Position numbers and translations under genes: made by a program
DNA from: Roseovarius sp. S88
GTDB lineage: Bacteria; Pseudomonadota; Alphaproteobacteria; Rhodobacterales; Rhodobacteraceae
NCBI RefSeq assembly: GCF_037023735.1
Contig: NZ_CP146069.1
Span: 2,459,501-2,523,500, forward strand
DNA length: 64,000 nt
Direction of reading: 5' to 3'
Notes under the pieces: model-generated
Told to the model about the DNA's origin: nothing
Databases searched by the model: none
What the model saw: the letters and a program-made list of their open reading frames with translations, nothing else
Shown: in pieces, positions 1 through 7,303 of the stretch
How the letters are laid out: each line of letters opens with the position of its first letter
Numbering within the stretch: position 1 is the first letter of the stretch

Positions 1-20
1 ATTGCGGCAGCACTCCCCAT
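1..20 (-). CDS. rsmH: 16S rRNA (cytosine-N4)-methyltransferase RsmH, first codons only
   Basis: An ATG at 20 opens a frame (MGSAAA...) that runs off the left edge of the window, three bases after the mraZ stop. Only six codons are visible, so the call rests on position: rsmH (mraW) follows mraZ in the division and cell-wall cluster of nearly all bacteria that have it. RsmH methylates C1402 of 16S rRNA. The sequence shown cannot confirm the family. Confidence 0.45.
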
Positions 21-23
21 CGC

Positions 24-527
24 TCAATCCTCGCCCGGTGGGTAAACCAGAGTGAGGGGATCGAAGTCATCCGACTGCTCGGACAGCCAGGCCTCCATCT
101 CGGCCCCTTCCGTGCCTTCATAGGTGTCGGCGTTCCAGATCTCAAAATACTCGCCCATGGCGACCATCGTTGCCTCGCCGTCCAGCCCAATCTGCTGGCG
201 CAAACGCTGCGGCAGAACAATCCGGCCGTCCTTGTCAATTTCGGTATCCCAGGATTTGCCCAAGATCATCTTGCTGGCACGTTTACGCGCCTCGGACCCG
301 CGCGGCATGGCACGGATATCGGCCTCGATCTCGGCCATCGCCTCAATCGTATAAGCCTGTAGACAATTCTTCAGATGGGGTCCGTGCAACACGACCATGC
401 GAGGCAACGGGTTTTCCGGGCAGCGCGGGTCGCCATCGGCCAGCACAGCGCGAAAATCGGCAGGGATCGACATCCGACCCTTGCCGTCAACCTTCTGGTT
501 AAACTCGCCTCTGAAGCTCAGCGTCAC
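24..527 (-). CDS. mraZ: Transcriptional regulator MraZ
   Basis: MraZ is an AbrB-like DNA-binding protein that represses its own division/cell-wall operon by binding repeated GGG-containing boxes. Two copies of the family motif are visible: FNQKVDGKGRMSIPADFR near the N-terminus and DKDGRIVLPQRLR in the second half. The frame stays open upstream to an ATG at 608, but the extra 27 residues are basic and low-complexity. The GTG at 527 is preceded by an AAGAGGGG ribosome site and gives a 167-residue protein of usual family length with the conserved FRGEF right after the start, so I chose it. The rsmH start lies 3 bp downstream. Confidence 0.9.
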   Translation of the reverse strand: MTLSFRGEFNQKVDGKGRMSIPADFRAVLADGDPRCPENPLPRMVVLHGPHLKNCLQAYTIEAMAEIEADIRAMPRGSEARKRASKMILGKSWDTEIDKDGRIVLPQRLRQQIGLDGEATMVAMGEYFEIWNADTYEGTEGAEMEAWLSEQSDDFDPLTLVYPPGED

Positions 528-1210
528 TGCGCGCCTGCCCCTCTTGTTCTGCCCCCGTTTCGATTTTTTTAGCCCCTGAAACGAAACGACGGATTGAGCT
601 GCTGCCACTGCCCAATCCGCCGCCCTCGTCCCGCTTTGCGGGGTGTCCAGCTGCGCGCGCCACCTGGGGGGATGTCTGCTCGCCCGCGCGCCGGATCTCT
701 CGTTGTGATGAAGCGGGTGCCTGTATGAAACCTGACTTGGAATTTTTCGGGGTTCTAAATGCCCCTCTTATCCCGTCCTCATCGTGCAAGAAGTAATACA
801 TGGTACTTCCTGGAACTCAATAAAAATTTACCCGAATAGCTACTGAATATGGTTTTTTCAGCTCTCCCAAAACAATATCTTGTATACCTATTGGGTAAAA
901 CAACACATAATTTGGGGTAAAAATAAATTATTAACACAACATATAGTGAATAATTTCCTTTCCTAAAAATTCCCATATTTTCCCGGATATTTCTCAAAGC
1001 ACTACAATCAAAATGAGATCAAAACAAGAACATTTTGATTTCACATCAAAAATTCGCCTGAAATTCCACAAGTGATTCGCGTCAGACCATCGAAGATTCC
1101 ATGATTTCCCGGCGCAAACACCACTCGGTTCCAGGCAATCCCATCCAGATGGGGAATTCAGTCGCAAAATGTCTGAAAACTGGGTGCGTCAGACCTTGCA
1201 AACGGAGGGC
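528..1210. other. Gene-free, partly AT-rich region upstream of mraZ
   Basis: No convincing gene is present. About 780-1080 is strikingly AT-rich compared with the rest of the window and presumably carries the promoter(s) of the mraZ/dcw operon. A perfect 10-bp inverted repeat (AATCAAAATG at 1006-1015, CATTTTGATT at 1031-1040) sits at its distal end. A possible weak promoter reading toward mraZ has TTGAGT, a 16-bp spacer and TATTAC, at about 795-822 on the minus strand. No clear array of MraZ boxes was found. Confidence 0.5.
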
Positions 1211-1573
1211 TTACTCTTCCACCGACCTGGCCGTCACCACAACTTCGATCAGATACCCCGGATCCAGCGCCACGCCTACGCAGGCCCGTTGTGGCCAGTT
1301 CGCCTCCGGACCGATCCAATCGTTCCACTCGACGTCCATCTCTGGTTTGAAGGCGATATCGCTCAGATACACCGTCGCCTGAAGCAGCTGAGTCTTGTCG
1401 CTGCCGACCTCGCGCAGAAGCCTATCAAGCTCCTCCAACGTATTTGCGGTCTGCGCCGCAATCCCATCCGCGCAAAACGGATCAGTGGCAACGATATAAG
1501 CCAGCCCACCGGCTTGTACGGCAGAACATCGGCCTATTGCCTCTCCGGGCATGCGTTTCACTTCAATCTCCAA
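1211..1573 (-). CDS. RidA (YjgF/YER057c/UK114) family protein
   Basis: This is a 120-residue single-domain protein of the Rid family, whose members hydrolyse reactive enamine/imine intermediates made by PLP enzymes, or act on related small molecules. The sequence shows the usual layout: an N-terminal strand, the TLEELDRLLREVGSDKTQLLQATVYLSD helix-strand core, and a C-terminal VALDPGYLIEVVVTA strand. The canonical substrate-binding arginine (R-x-C-V/A) is present in the form QRACVGVAL. The start overlaps the end of the GNAT gene by 11 bp, so it is the last gene of the dmdA run. The substrate cannot be told from sequence. Confidence 0.85.
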   Translation of the reverse strand: MEIEVKRMPGEAIGRCSAVQAGGLAYIVATDPFCADGIAAQTANTLEELDRLLREVGSDKTQLLQATVYLSDIAFKPEMDVEWNDWIGPEANWPQRACVGVALDPGYLIEVVVTARSVEE

Positions 1574-2069
1574 GCCACTTGAACATCACCAACGCATCCA
1601 CCAGCCCCTGCTCGGGATGTCGAAACGCGCGCGGCAACCGCCCCACAGTTTCAAACCCCAGCTTTATCCAAAGCGCTATCGCCCCCACATTGCTGGCGAC
1701 CACAAAATTGAACTGCATGGCCTCATAACCCAAATCGCGCGCCGCAGTCTGGCTGTGAACACACATCGCCCGGGCAATCCCCTGCCCCTGTGCGGCCGGT
1801 GCCGTAATGTAACCGCAGTTGCAGACATGGGCACCACCGCCCTGCTGATTGGTCTTGATGTAATAGGTGCCAAGGATCTCGCCATCCCGCTCGGCCACAT
1901 AGCTCGCCGCAGGCATATCGCACCGTAGGTGCAGAATGTCCTCACGCGAGATACCCGGATCAATGGCATAGGTATCCCCGGGCCGGATCACGTCGCGCAG
2001 GATCGGCCAGAGCGCGTCACGGTTATCGTCGCGCACTGGCCTTATCGTTAGGTCATCACGCGTTGACAT
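1563..2069 (-). CDS. GNAT family N-acetyltransferase
   Basis: A 168-residue acetyl-CoA-dependent acyltransferase of the GNAT fold. The acetyl-CoA loop motif A is visible as APAAQGQGIARAMCVHSQTAARDLGY, followed by the LGFETVGRLPRAFRHPEQGLVDALVMFKWL ending typical of small amine or amino-acid acetyltransferases. The substrate is unknown. Its start overlaps the acuI 3' end by 14 bp and its 3' end overlaps the RidA gene, so translational coupling within the DMSP operon is likely. The RidA/GNAT pair may remove reactive by-products, but that is inference from neighbourhood. Confidence 0.85.
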   Translation of the reverse strand: MSTRDDLTIRPVRDDNRDALWPILRDVIRPGDTYAIDPGISREDILHLRCDMPAASYVAERDGEILGTYYIKTNQQGGGAHVCNCGYITAPAAQGQGIARAMCVHSQTAARDLGYEAMQFNFVVASNVGAIALWIKLGFETVGRLPRAFRHPEQGLVDALVMFKWLGD

Positions 2070-3042
2070 CCACCACCACGCGGCCCTTGACCTGACCTTT
2101 GAGTATGTCCGCGCCCAACCCCGGCAAATCGGCGAGCGTCGCAGGCTGGATCATCGCCTCCAGCTTGTCCATCGGCAGGTCCTTGGCAATCCGCTCCCAT
2201 GCGCGAAGGCGGTTCTCATAGGGTTGCATCACACTGTCGATACCCAACAGATTCACGCCGCGCAAGAGAAACGGAATGACCGTGGCGGGCAACCCTGCTC
2301 CCCCTGCCAAACCCACAGCCGCAACACTGCCGCCATACTTGATCTGACCAAGCGCGCGCGCCAGCATCTCGCCGCCCACGGCATCCACACATCCGCCCCA
2401 GGTCTCGGCCTCGAGCGGGCGCTTGGTGGTCTCGTTGATCTCTTCGCGTGCCACGATCTGCGTGGCCCCAAGGCTTTTAAGATAATCCGCCGTCTCGGGC
2501 CGTCCGGTCACACCCGCCACCTCATGACCCAGATTGGCCAGAATGGCCGTGGCCACGGACCCAACGCCACCAGCGGCGCCTGTGACCAAAACCGGCCCAT
2601 CCTTGATCCCGTGATCTTCCAAAGCCATCACTGCAAGCATCGCCGTGAATCCGGCTGTGCCCACAGCCATCGCCTGGCGTGTATCAAGACCCATTGGCAA
2701 AGGAACAAGCCAGTCGGCGTTGACCCGCGCCTTTTGGGCATAGCCGCCCCAGTGCACCTCGCCCACACGCCAGCCGGTCAGAACAACCTTGTCACCGGGC
2801 TTGTACCGATCATCCTGAGACGCCTCGACGGTTCCGGCAAAGTCAATGCCCGGCACATGCGGATAGCTGCGCACCAATCCGCCGCCCGGCCCAATGCACA
2901 GGCCGTCCTTGTAATTCACTGTCGAGTATTCGACGGCGACGGTCACATTACCCTCGGGCAAATCCGCGTCACTGATTTCCTTGACCACAGCCGAGGTCTT
3001 GCCGCTCTCTTCGTCCTTTTCAACAACCAATGCGTTGAACAT
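2056..3042 (-). CDS. acuI: Acryloyl-CoA reductase AcuI (zinc-less MDR-family oxidoreductase)
   Basis: AcuI reduces acryloyl-CoA to propionyl-CoA with NADPH, which detoxifies acrylate made from DMSP and feeds propionate metabolism. The 328-residue protein has the medium-chain dehydrogenase layout: a GroES-like N-terminal domain (VNYKDGLCIGPGG...VPGIDFAGTV), then a Rossmann domain with VTGAAGGVGSVA and VTGRPETADYLKSLGA. The motif VGTAGFTAMLAVMALE and the C-terminal LKGQVKGRVVVDV are characteristic of the YhdH/AcuI group. I chose the ATG at 3042 (MFNALVVEK); the frame extends 17 codons further but without family similarity. It lies 58 bp after dmdA on the same strand, the dmdA-acuI order known in roseobacters. 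Confidence 0.93.
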   Translation of the reverse strand: MFNALVVEKDEESGKTSAVVKEISDADLPEGNVTVAVEYSTVNYKDGLCIGPGGGLVRSYPHVPGIDFAGTVEASQDDRYKPGDKVVLTGWRVGEVHWGGYAQKARVNADWLVPLPMGLDTRQAMAVGTAGFTAMLAVMALEDHGIKDGPVLVTGAAGGVGSVATAILANLGHEVAGVTGRPETADYLKSLGATQIVAREEINETTKRPLEAETWGGCVDAVGGEMLARALGQIKYGGSVAAVGLAGGAGLPATVIPFLLRGVNLLGIDSVMQPYENRLRAWERIAKDLPMDKLEAMIQPATLADLPGLGADILKGQVKGRVVVDVNA

Positions 3043-3100
3043 ATCGCTCTCCATCCTGTCCTTGCAGAGCCACGCCCTGCTTTCATCGTTCAAAAAATAC

Positions 3101-4204
3101 TCAAATCCAGAAACACCGGTTCACCGTGGCGCGACGCGTGCCATCCGGGGTCTCGACATCCAAAACCGTACCCGGTGTCCAATGGGTCATACGGATCATG
3201 CCGATCGCCACGTTGGTGTCAAAGTCCGGACTCCAGGCGGCGGAACTGACGCGCCCCACCACCGTGCCCTCAGACGTCACCGGCCACCACCTGTCACAGC
3301 CGGGCACAGGTGGTCCATCAATGGAAATCGCCCGGATTTCCTGCACCGGGCCTTCCTTGGCCACGCGCAGCAATGCATCGCGCCCGATACACCCAATCGC
3401 ACTGTGGGTGTTGCAAAACTTGCCCAGCCCACATTCATGCGGTGTGTTGTCATCGGTCATGTCATTGCCGTAGCTCAACAAGCCACCCTCGATCCGTTCA
3501 ATGAGGTTGGGGCACCCGGCATGTACATCCAGATCCTTGCCCGCCTCCATCAACGCATTCCAAAGCGGCATGCCGATGTCGCCGCCTTCAACATAAACCT
3601 CAAAGCCTCCCTGCTTGGAATATCCCGAGCGCGCGATCACCAGATCACGGCCCTGAAAATCAAACACGCCAAAGCGGAAAAAGCGAATGTCACGCACCCC
3701 GTCGCCAAAGACCCGCGACAGAAGCTCATCCGATTTCGGTCCCTGAATGGCCAGAGGGGATACATCCGGCTCATCCACCAGCACATCCAGCCGCCAGCCA
3801 TGCGCAATCGCCTTGACCCAGTAGAGCAAGTCACTGTCAGCAATGGAAATCCACCAGCGGTCTTCTGACAGTTTCACCGCCACCGGATCGTTCAGCATCC
3901 CGCCGGTCTCATCCACGATAGGCACGTAGTAACATTGTCCAGCAGTCATACCGCGCAGGTCGCGCGGGGTGAGCATCTGCATCAAGCGCCCGGCATCCGG
4001 GCCACGCAGCTCGATCTGGCGTTCCACCGCAACATCCCAGATTTGTACCGCCTCTTTGAGATGCCGGTAGTCCTCCTCGACCGAGCGAAACACCGTGGGC
4101 AAAAGCATGTGATTATAGACAGTGTACGCCTTGACCCCGGCGGCTTCGACACCATCGGAAAAGGGTGTGCGGCGCAGACGCCGCGACGGAGACAAAAGCG
4201 CCAT
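3101..4204 (-). CDS. dmdA: DMSP demethylase DmdA
   Basis: DmdA is a tetrahydrofolate-dependent enzyme that removes a methyl group from dimethylsulfoniopropionate, giving 3-methylmercaptopropionate and 5-methyl-THF. The 367-residue protein has the aminomethyltransferase (GcvT) fold and matches my memory of Ruegeria DmdA across its length: the N-terminus PSRRLRRTPFSDGVEAAGVK and YTVYNHMLLPTVF, the central CYYVPIVDETGGMLNDPVAVKL, RSGYSKQGGFEVYVEG, and LLSYGNDMTDDNTPHECGLGKFC. GcvT itself lacks this N-terminus and the LLSYGNDM block. The start codon overlaps the stop of the small upstream gene (TGATG). The following gene is acuI, which supports the assignment. Confidence 0.94.
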   Translation of the reverse strand: MALLSPSRRLRRTPFSDGVEAAGVKAYTVYNHMLLPTVFRSVEEDYRHLKEAVQIWDVAVERQIELRGPDAGRLMQMLTPRDLRGMTAGQCYYVPIVDETGGMLNDPVAVKLSEDRWWISIADSDLLYWVKAIAHGWRLDVLVDEPDVSPLAIQGPKSDELLSRVFGDGVRDIRFFRFGVFDFQGRDLVIARSGYSKQGGFEVYVEGGDIGMPLWNALMEAGKDLDVHAGCPNLIERIEGGLLSYGNDMTDDNTPHECGLGKFCNTHSAIGCIGRDALLRVAKEGPVQEIRAISIDGPPVPGCDRWWPVTSEGTVVGRVSSAAWSPDFDTNVAIGMIRMTHWTPGTVLDVETPDGTRRATVNRCFWI

Positions 4205-4458
4205 CAGCTTTTTCCTCGTAAATTACGTTTACATGTGGTGGGCGCTTTGCCCGTCGTGGAGTAGGCCGCAATGCCACAGGTGGCACAGCGGTATTCGACA
4301 AAGCGACCGTTTTGATCGCCGGTTTCTGCCCATTTACAGTCTCGCTTTCGAAACACCTGATCGAGCTTTCCGGCGACCGTGTCCCCAGCCCTCTGGCGAC
4401 CCCAGGCCCACCAGACAAAGCCGATAACAGCCAGCGCGATGACAAGGGCCAGCGGCAT
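4204..4458 (-). CDS. Small membrane-anchored protein with C-terminal cysteine motif
   Basis: This 84-residue protein has one N-terminal membrane segment (about residues 2-19, ending in WWAWGRQR) and a soluble tail with cysteines spaced as a partial zinc-ribbon: one near residue 41, CATC at about 58-61, and one near 77. I do not recognise the family. A TGAGGA ribosome site precedes the ATG, and the gene is wedged between the DinB-like gene (1-bp gap) and dmdA (TGATG overlap). It is therefore probably translated with dmdA. It could be a metal- or redox-sensing accessory; nothing in the sequence proves this. Confidence 0.75.
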   Translation of the reverse strand: MPLALVIALAVIGFVWWAWGRQRAGDTVAGKLDQVFRKRDCKWAETGDQNGRFVEYRCATCGIAAYSTTGKAPTTCKRNLRGKS

Positions 4459-4459
4459 C

Positions 4460-4969
4460 CTAAGCGTCCTCAGGCATCAAAAAGAGATCGGAAACCGGCG
4501 CAACCAACCCTGCTGCGGTCAACAGGGCATGAATTTGCCCGCGGTGATGGGTTTGATGGTTGAACATGTGGGTGACGCAAAGCGCAATGGGCTTGGTCAC
4601 ATCGCGCTGTGCAGCACCCGAGTACCACTTGAGGTCCCCTGCGAGGTCAACACTGCGCAGAGAATTGGCCCAATGCCGGACCTTGCCATCCAAGTGAAAG
4701 CGCGCAGCGTTCCACGCGCCCAGCGTTGGATGCAACATCGGGCTCTTTGGAATGCCACCCACGGGTGCCTCTACTGAGGGATCAAACCGGCTCATCCAGA
4801 TCTGATCGCCCCAGAGCAAGTGATTGAGCGTGCCAAGGATCGACCCAAAGAACGCACCACGATCTTTGGTCAGAACCATCATCGGCTGACCATCCAACGC
4901 ATCAAAGATCTGGCGGTTTTGCCAAGCCCCATAGCGCGCCATCATCTGACAATATTCTGGCGTGATCAT
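4460..4969 (-). CDS. DinB family protein
   Basis: A 169-residue four-helix-bundle protein of the DinB/DUF664-type superfamily, which holds a divalent metal with three histidines and includes thiol-dependent S-transferases (mycothiol- or bacillithiol-type). Visible features are MMARYGAWQNRQIFDAL at the N-terminus, LNHLLWGDQIWMSRF with the first histidine, and MFNHQTHHRGQIHALL with the other two. The gene lies 9 bp after DUF1326 and 1 bp before the small membrane protein gene, inside the dmdA operon. A role in thiol or sulfur chemistry would suit that context but is inference. Confidence 0.88.
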   Translation of the reverse strand: MITPEYCQMMARYGAWQNRQIFDALDGQPMMVLTKDRGAFFGSILGTLNHLLWGDQIWMSRFDPSVEAPVGGIPKSPMLHPTLGAWNAARFHLDGKVRHWANSLRSVDLAGDLKWYSGAAQRDVTKPIALCVTHMFNHQTHHRGQIHALLTAAGLVAPVSDLFLMPEDA

Positions 4970-4978
4970 CTGCGCGGC

Positions 4979-5686
4979 CTAGGGCTTGGGGCCTTTCCAG
5001 TCGATCGGGCAAATCTCGGCGGACTTGCCGCCAAAGTCCCAGATCCGACCATAGTCGCGCACTTTGGATTTGATCCCGCGCGCGGCAATGATGTCCGGGC
5101 CCATCCAGTACTTGGAGTTTGAGATCATCACCGGATGATCCTTGCTGGCCCCTTCGACCATCTCAATCTCGCCCTGAATTTTCCGGCCAATGTAAAGCCC
5201 GCGCTTGGTGCCTTCGCGGACAATCTCGACCTTTTCGCGTTCGGCCCCCACGATGTCACTCACCAGCATGGTGAAGAGACCCGTGGTGCCCCCAGCCGCA
5301 CCAGAAAAAATCTGCAAGATACCATTATAGGCCTTGCCGCTGGCGCGCTCGTCCACATAAGCCGCCACTTTCCAGCCGCCTTCGGCCATGCGTCCAGGGA
5401 TATCGACCATCAGGCCCACGTTGAGACCCGACAAATCCTCCCCCTCAAAATGCCCCTCATCAATCGCAATGGCCATCCAGGCGTGACAATGCCCTTCGGT
5501 CGGTGGATGCGCCCCGAGACTGACCACGCAAGGGCAAAAGACTTCGCAAGAGCAATTCAGGAACAGCTCACCCTTGATGGCCCATTCCGTGGGTGACATC
5601 TTGCGCCGCTTGGGGTTTTCCATGCGGTTGTCGATGCGCTGCGACACCGGCAGCTTGTCTGCATCCTGACGACGTTTTAGGGCCAT
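4979..5686 (-). CDS. DUF1326 domain-containing protein
   Basis: A 235-residue protein with the DUF1326 signature: a cysteine-rich segment CSCEVFCPC, then GHCHAWMAIAIDEGHFEGEDLSGLN, typical of this uncharacterised family. The spaced cysteines and histidines suggest metal binding or redox activity. It has no signal peptide. The ATG at 5686 has a strong GGGAGG ribosome site. It starts 4 bp after the DUF2182 membrane protein gene. From memory the two families often occur together, so they probably form one functional pair. The role in a DMSP-linked operon is unknown. Confidence 0.88.
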   Translation of the reverse strand: MALKRRQDADKLPVSQRIDNRMENPKRRKMSPTEWAIKGELFLNCSCEVFCPCVVSLGAHPPTEGHCHAWMAIAIDEGHFEGEDLSGLNVGLMVDIPGRMAEGGWKVAAYVDERASGKAYNGILQIFSGAAGGTTGLFTMLVSDIVGAEREKVEIVREGTKRGLYIGRKIQGEIEMVEGASKDHPVMISNSKYWMGPDIIAARGIKSKVRDYGRIWDFGGKSAEICPIDWKGPKP

Positions 5687-5690
5687 GTTT

Positions 5691-6497
5691 CTATCCTCCC
5701 ATAACCAGCGGCGCGGCCAATACGGCCAGTCCGCCTGCGATCAAGATCATGCCCATGGGCCGGATCACCCGGTGGCCGATCTGTGGTAACTTTTCCAATA
5801 CCATAAAGAGCGTGGCCAGTCCCATCCAGAGCAGGCTCATCACTCCGCCGACAAATCCCAACGCCATGAAGCCCCAGCAACAGCCAACGCAAAAAGCGCC
5901 CATGCCCAGCCCCATGCGCAGCCCGCCGCCAAAGCCGGTGCGCCAGTGGCCCAGGAAATAGGTCATCGGGCTATGACACACCCCGTGACAGACCTCTTTG
6001 GCGCGGGTGAACTGAAAGGCCCCCACGACAATCAGCAGGCCACCAGAAATGAGCGTTGATTTGGCGATTCCCAGCATGTCAATCACACCGCCGAACAACA
6101 GCCCAAGCTGCACCAGCGTGATGAGGGCGGCAAAGCCCACCCATACGGCGAAGTAACCCAGCAGAACACCAAGCCAGCCCGGTGTCGTGCCATTGGCGCT
6201 ATGAATGAGGTCTTCATAAGCCCGCAGCGTCGGCACCATCGTGGGCAGCATCATCGCCGCCATCATGATCGCCCACATGGCAAAAATCGAGCCAAACCGG
6301 TCCATCGCCATCATGCCTTCGCCCATCGACATTGGCATGCCAGGCTGCATTGCGCGCATCTTTTCCGCCATGGGTCCAGGACGCCCAATAAGGTCAAGGT
6401 CCATGCCAATCGCCATCATGTACATGACCATCCAGGCCATCAGAATGGTGGCAAATAACGCGAGCCAGGCGATGGAACGCAGCGACAAAACGGACAT
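5691..6497 (-). CDS. DUF2182 predicted metal-binding integral membrane protein
   Basis: A polytopic, methionine-rich membrane protein of 268 residues with about seven membrane segments. Family marks are WAIMMAAMMLPTMVP, the cysteine-histidine pair KEVCHGVCHSP, and CVGCCWGFMALGFVGG. Methionine-rich runs (MAEKMRAMQPGMPMSMGEGMMAMDRF between the first two membrane segments) recall copper-handling proteins, but the family has no settled function. I prefer the ATG at 6497; the frame also has a TTG at 6527. It is the first gene of the minus-strand run that includes dmdA and faces the GntR gene across a shared promoter region. Confidence 0.87.
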   Translation of the reverse strand: MSVLSLRSIAWLALFATILMAWMVMYMMAIGMDLDLIGRPGPMAEKMRAMQPGMPMSMGEGMMAMDRFGSIFAMWAIMMAAMMLPTMVPTLRAYEDLIHSANGTTPGWLGVLLGYFAVWVGFAALITLVQLGLLFGGVIDMLGIAKSTLISGGLLIVVGAFQFTRAKEVCHGVCHSPMTYFLGHWRTGFGGGLRMGLGMGAFCVGCCWGFMALGFVGGVMSLLWMGLATLFMVLEKLPQIGHRVIRPMGMILIAGGLAVLAAPLVMGG

Positions 6498-6511
6498 GAG
6501 CTTCGTGGCCC

Positions 6512-6540
6512 TTGGATTGAGTCTCAACTGGCGATATAAT
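6512..6540 (+). promoter_or_regulatory. Near-consensus sigma-70 promoter of the GntR gene
   Basis: TTGGAT at 6512-6517, a 17-bp spacer, and a perfect TATAAT at 6535-6540 form one of the best promoters in the window. The predicted start near 6547 gives a leader of about 19 nt. AAAGG at 6553-6557 is well placed as the ribosome site for the ATG at 6566. Confidence 0.7.
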
Positions 6541-6565
6541 TGTCAGACATTTAAAGGTCTGACAA
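6540..6565. promoter_or_regulatory. Inverted-repeat operator, probable GntR self-regulation site
   Basis: A perfect 9-bp inverted repeat, TTGTCAGAC (6540-6548) and GTCTGACAA (6557-6565), with an 8-bp centre. It starts on the last base of the -10 box and ends just before the ATG, so it covers the transcription start and ribosome site. Each arm, read with flanking bases, nearly fits the T-N-GT-N3-AC-N-A dyad of FadR-subfamily GntR proteins; the two dyad centres are 15 bp apart. A bound regulator should block its own expression and may also affect the divergent dmdA operon. Confidence 0.65.
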
Positions 6566-7303
6566 ATGAAATCTTCCTCTGACAGCAAACCACAGGACCT
6601 CTCAGCGCAAATCGCCCAGGCCATCCGCGATGCCATCATCGAAGGCCGCATGATCGTGGATGAACGCCTGCCCTCGGAGGCGGAACTGTCAGAGCAGTTT
6701 GGCGTCTCACGGTCCACTGTGCGCGAAGCCCTCAAGCGGCTTGCAGCACAATCGCTGATCCGTACGCAGCGCGGCGCCTTTGGCGGGGCTTTTGTCAATC
6801 GTCTGAGCTACGAGGATGCCTATAGCCAGCACATCACGACCTCGACGCTTTTACTGTCGATGAACGCAGTCAGCTTTGAGACCGCCTGCGAGGCGCGCTA
6901 TGCCATGGAACGGGCCTGCGCGCCCCGCGCGGTCGAACGCCGAACGCCCGATCATCTGGCCACCATGCGCGCCGAAATTCACCGCCAGTCCCAACCGGGC
7001 CTGAGCGACGAAAGCTTCTGCGCCTCAGATGTCGCCCTGCACCGCGCATTGGTCGATGCCGCGGGCAACCCGGTGCTCAGCTATCAACTCGCCGGGGCGG
7101 TTGAAGCCATGCAGCCTCTGATGAACATGATCACCTTCACAGCGCGCTCAAGAGAAGAGATTGTGGGTCTGCACACCGAACTGGCAGATGCGTTAGAAGG
7201 CGGACGGGCAAAAGACGCTGAAGCCGCGCTTCACAAACTCGAAGCTTACACACTGACTTTGGGGCATGATGTCATGGCCGCGCGGGCGCGCAAGTCGAGC
7301 TGA
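6566..7303 (+). CDS. FadR-subfamily GntR transcriptional regulator
   Basis: A 245-residue regulator with an N-terminal winged helix (about residues 8-75; LPSEAELSEQFGVSRSTVREALKRLAAQSLIRTQRGAFGG) and a C-terminal all-helical FCD-type ligand domain (about 90-230) with acidic/histidine positions such as DVALHRALVDAAGN and GLHTELADALEGG that hold a metal in relatives. Such proteins usually respond to small carboxylates. It is divergent from the eight-gene dmdA run and has an operator over its own promoter, so it is the natural candidate regulator for that run. The ligand might be a DMSP-derived acid, but this is inference. Its stop codon abuts that of the AraC gene. Confidence 0.92.
   Translation: MKSSSDSKPQDLSAQIAQAIRDAIIEGRMIVDERLPSEAELSEQFGVSRSTVREALKRLAAQSLIRTQRGAFGGAFVNRLSYEDAYSQHITTSTLLLSMNAVSFETACEARYAMERACAPRAVERRTPDHLATMRAEIHRQSQPGLSDESFCASDVALHRALVDAAGNPVLSYQLAGAVEAMQPLMNMITFTARSREEIVGLHTELADALEGGRAKDAEAALHKLEAYTLTLGHDVMAARARKSS

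Noticed and set aside
737..785. Possible MraZ boxes (GGG-N7-GGG) on the minus strand upstream of mraZ
   Set aside because: Only two GGG blocks at the right spacing (CGGGATAAGAGGGG) were found; the usual three or more boxes are missing, so chance is likely.
499..801. Open frame of 100 residues overlapping the mraZ 5' region
   Set aside because: It is in another frame over mraZ and its leader, has no ribosome site and shows no protein-like pattern.
2224..3249. Long plus-strand open frame opposite acuI
   Set aside because: It mirrors the codon pattern of acuI, has a His/Arg-rich composition typical of antisense shadows, and resembles no protein family.
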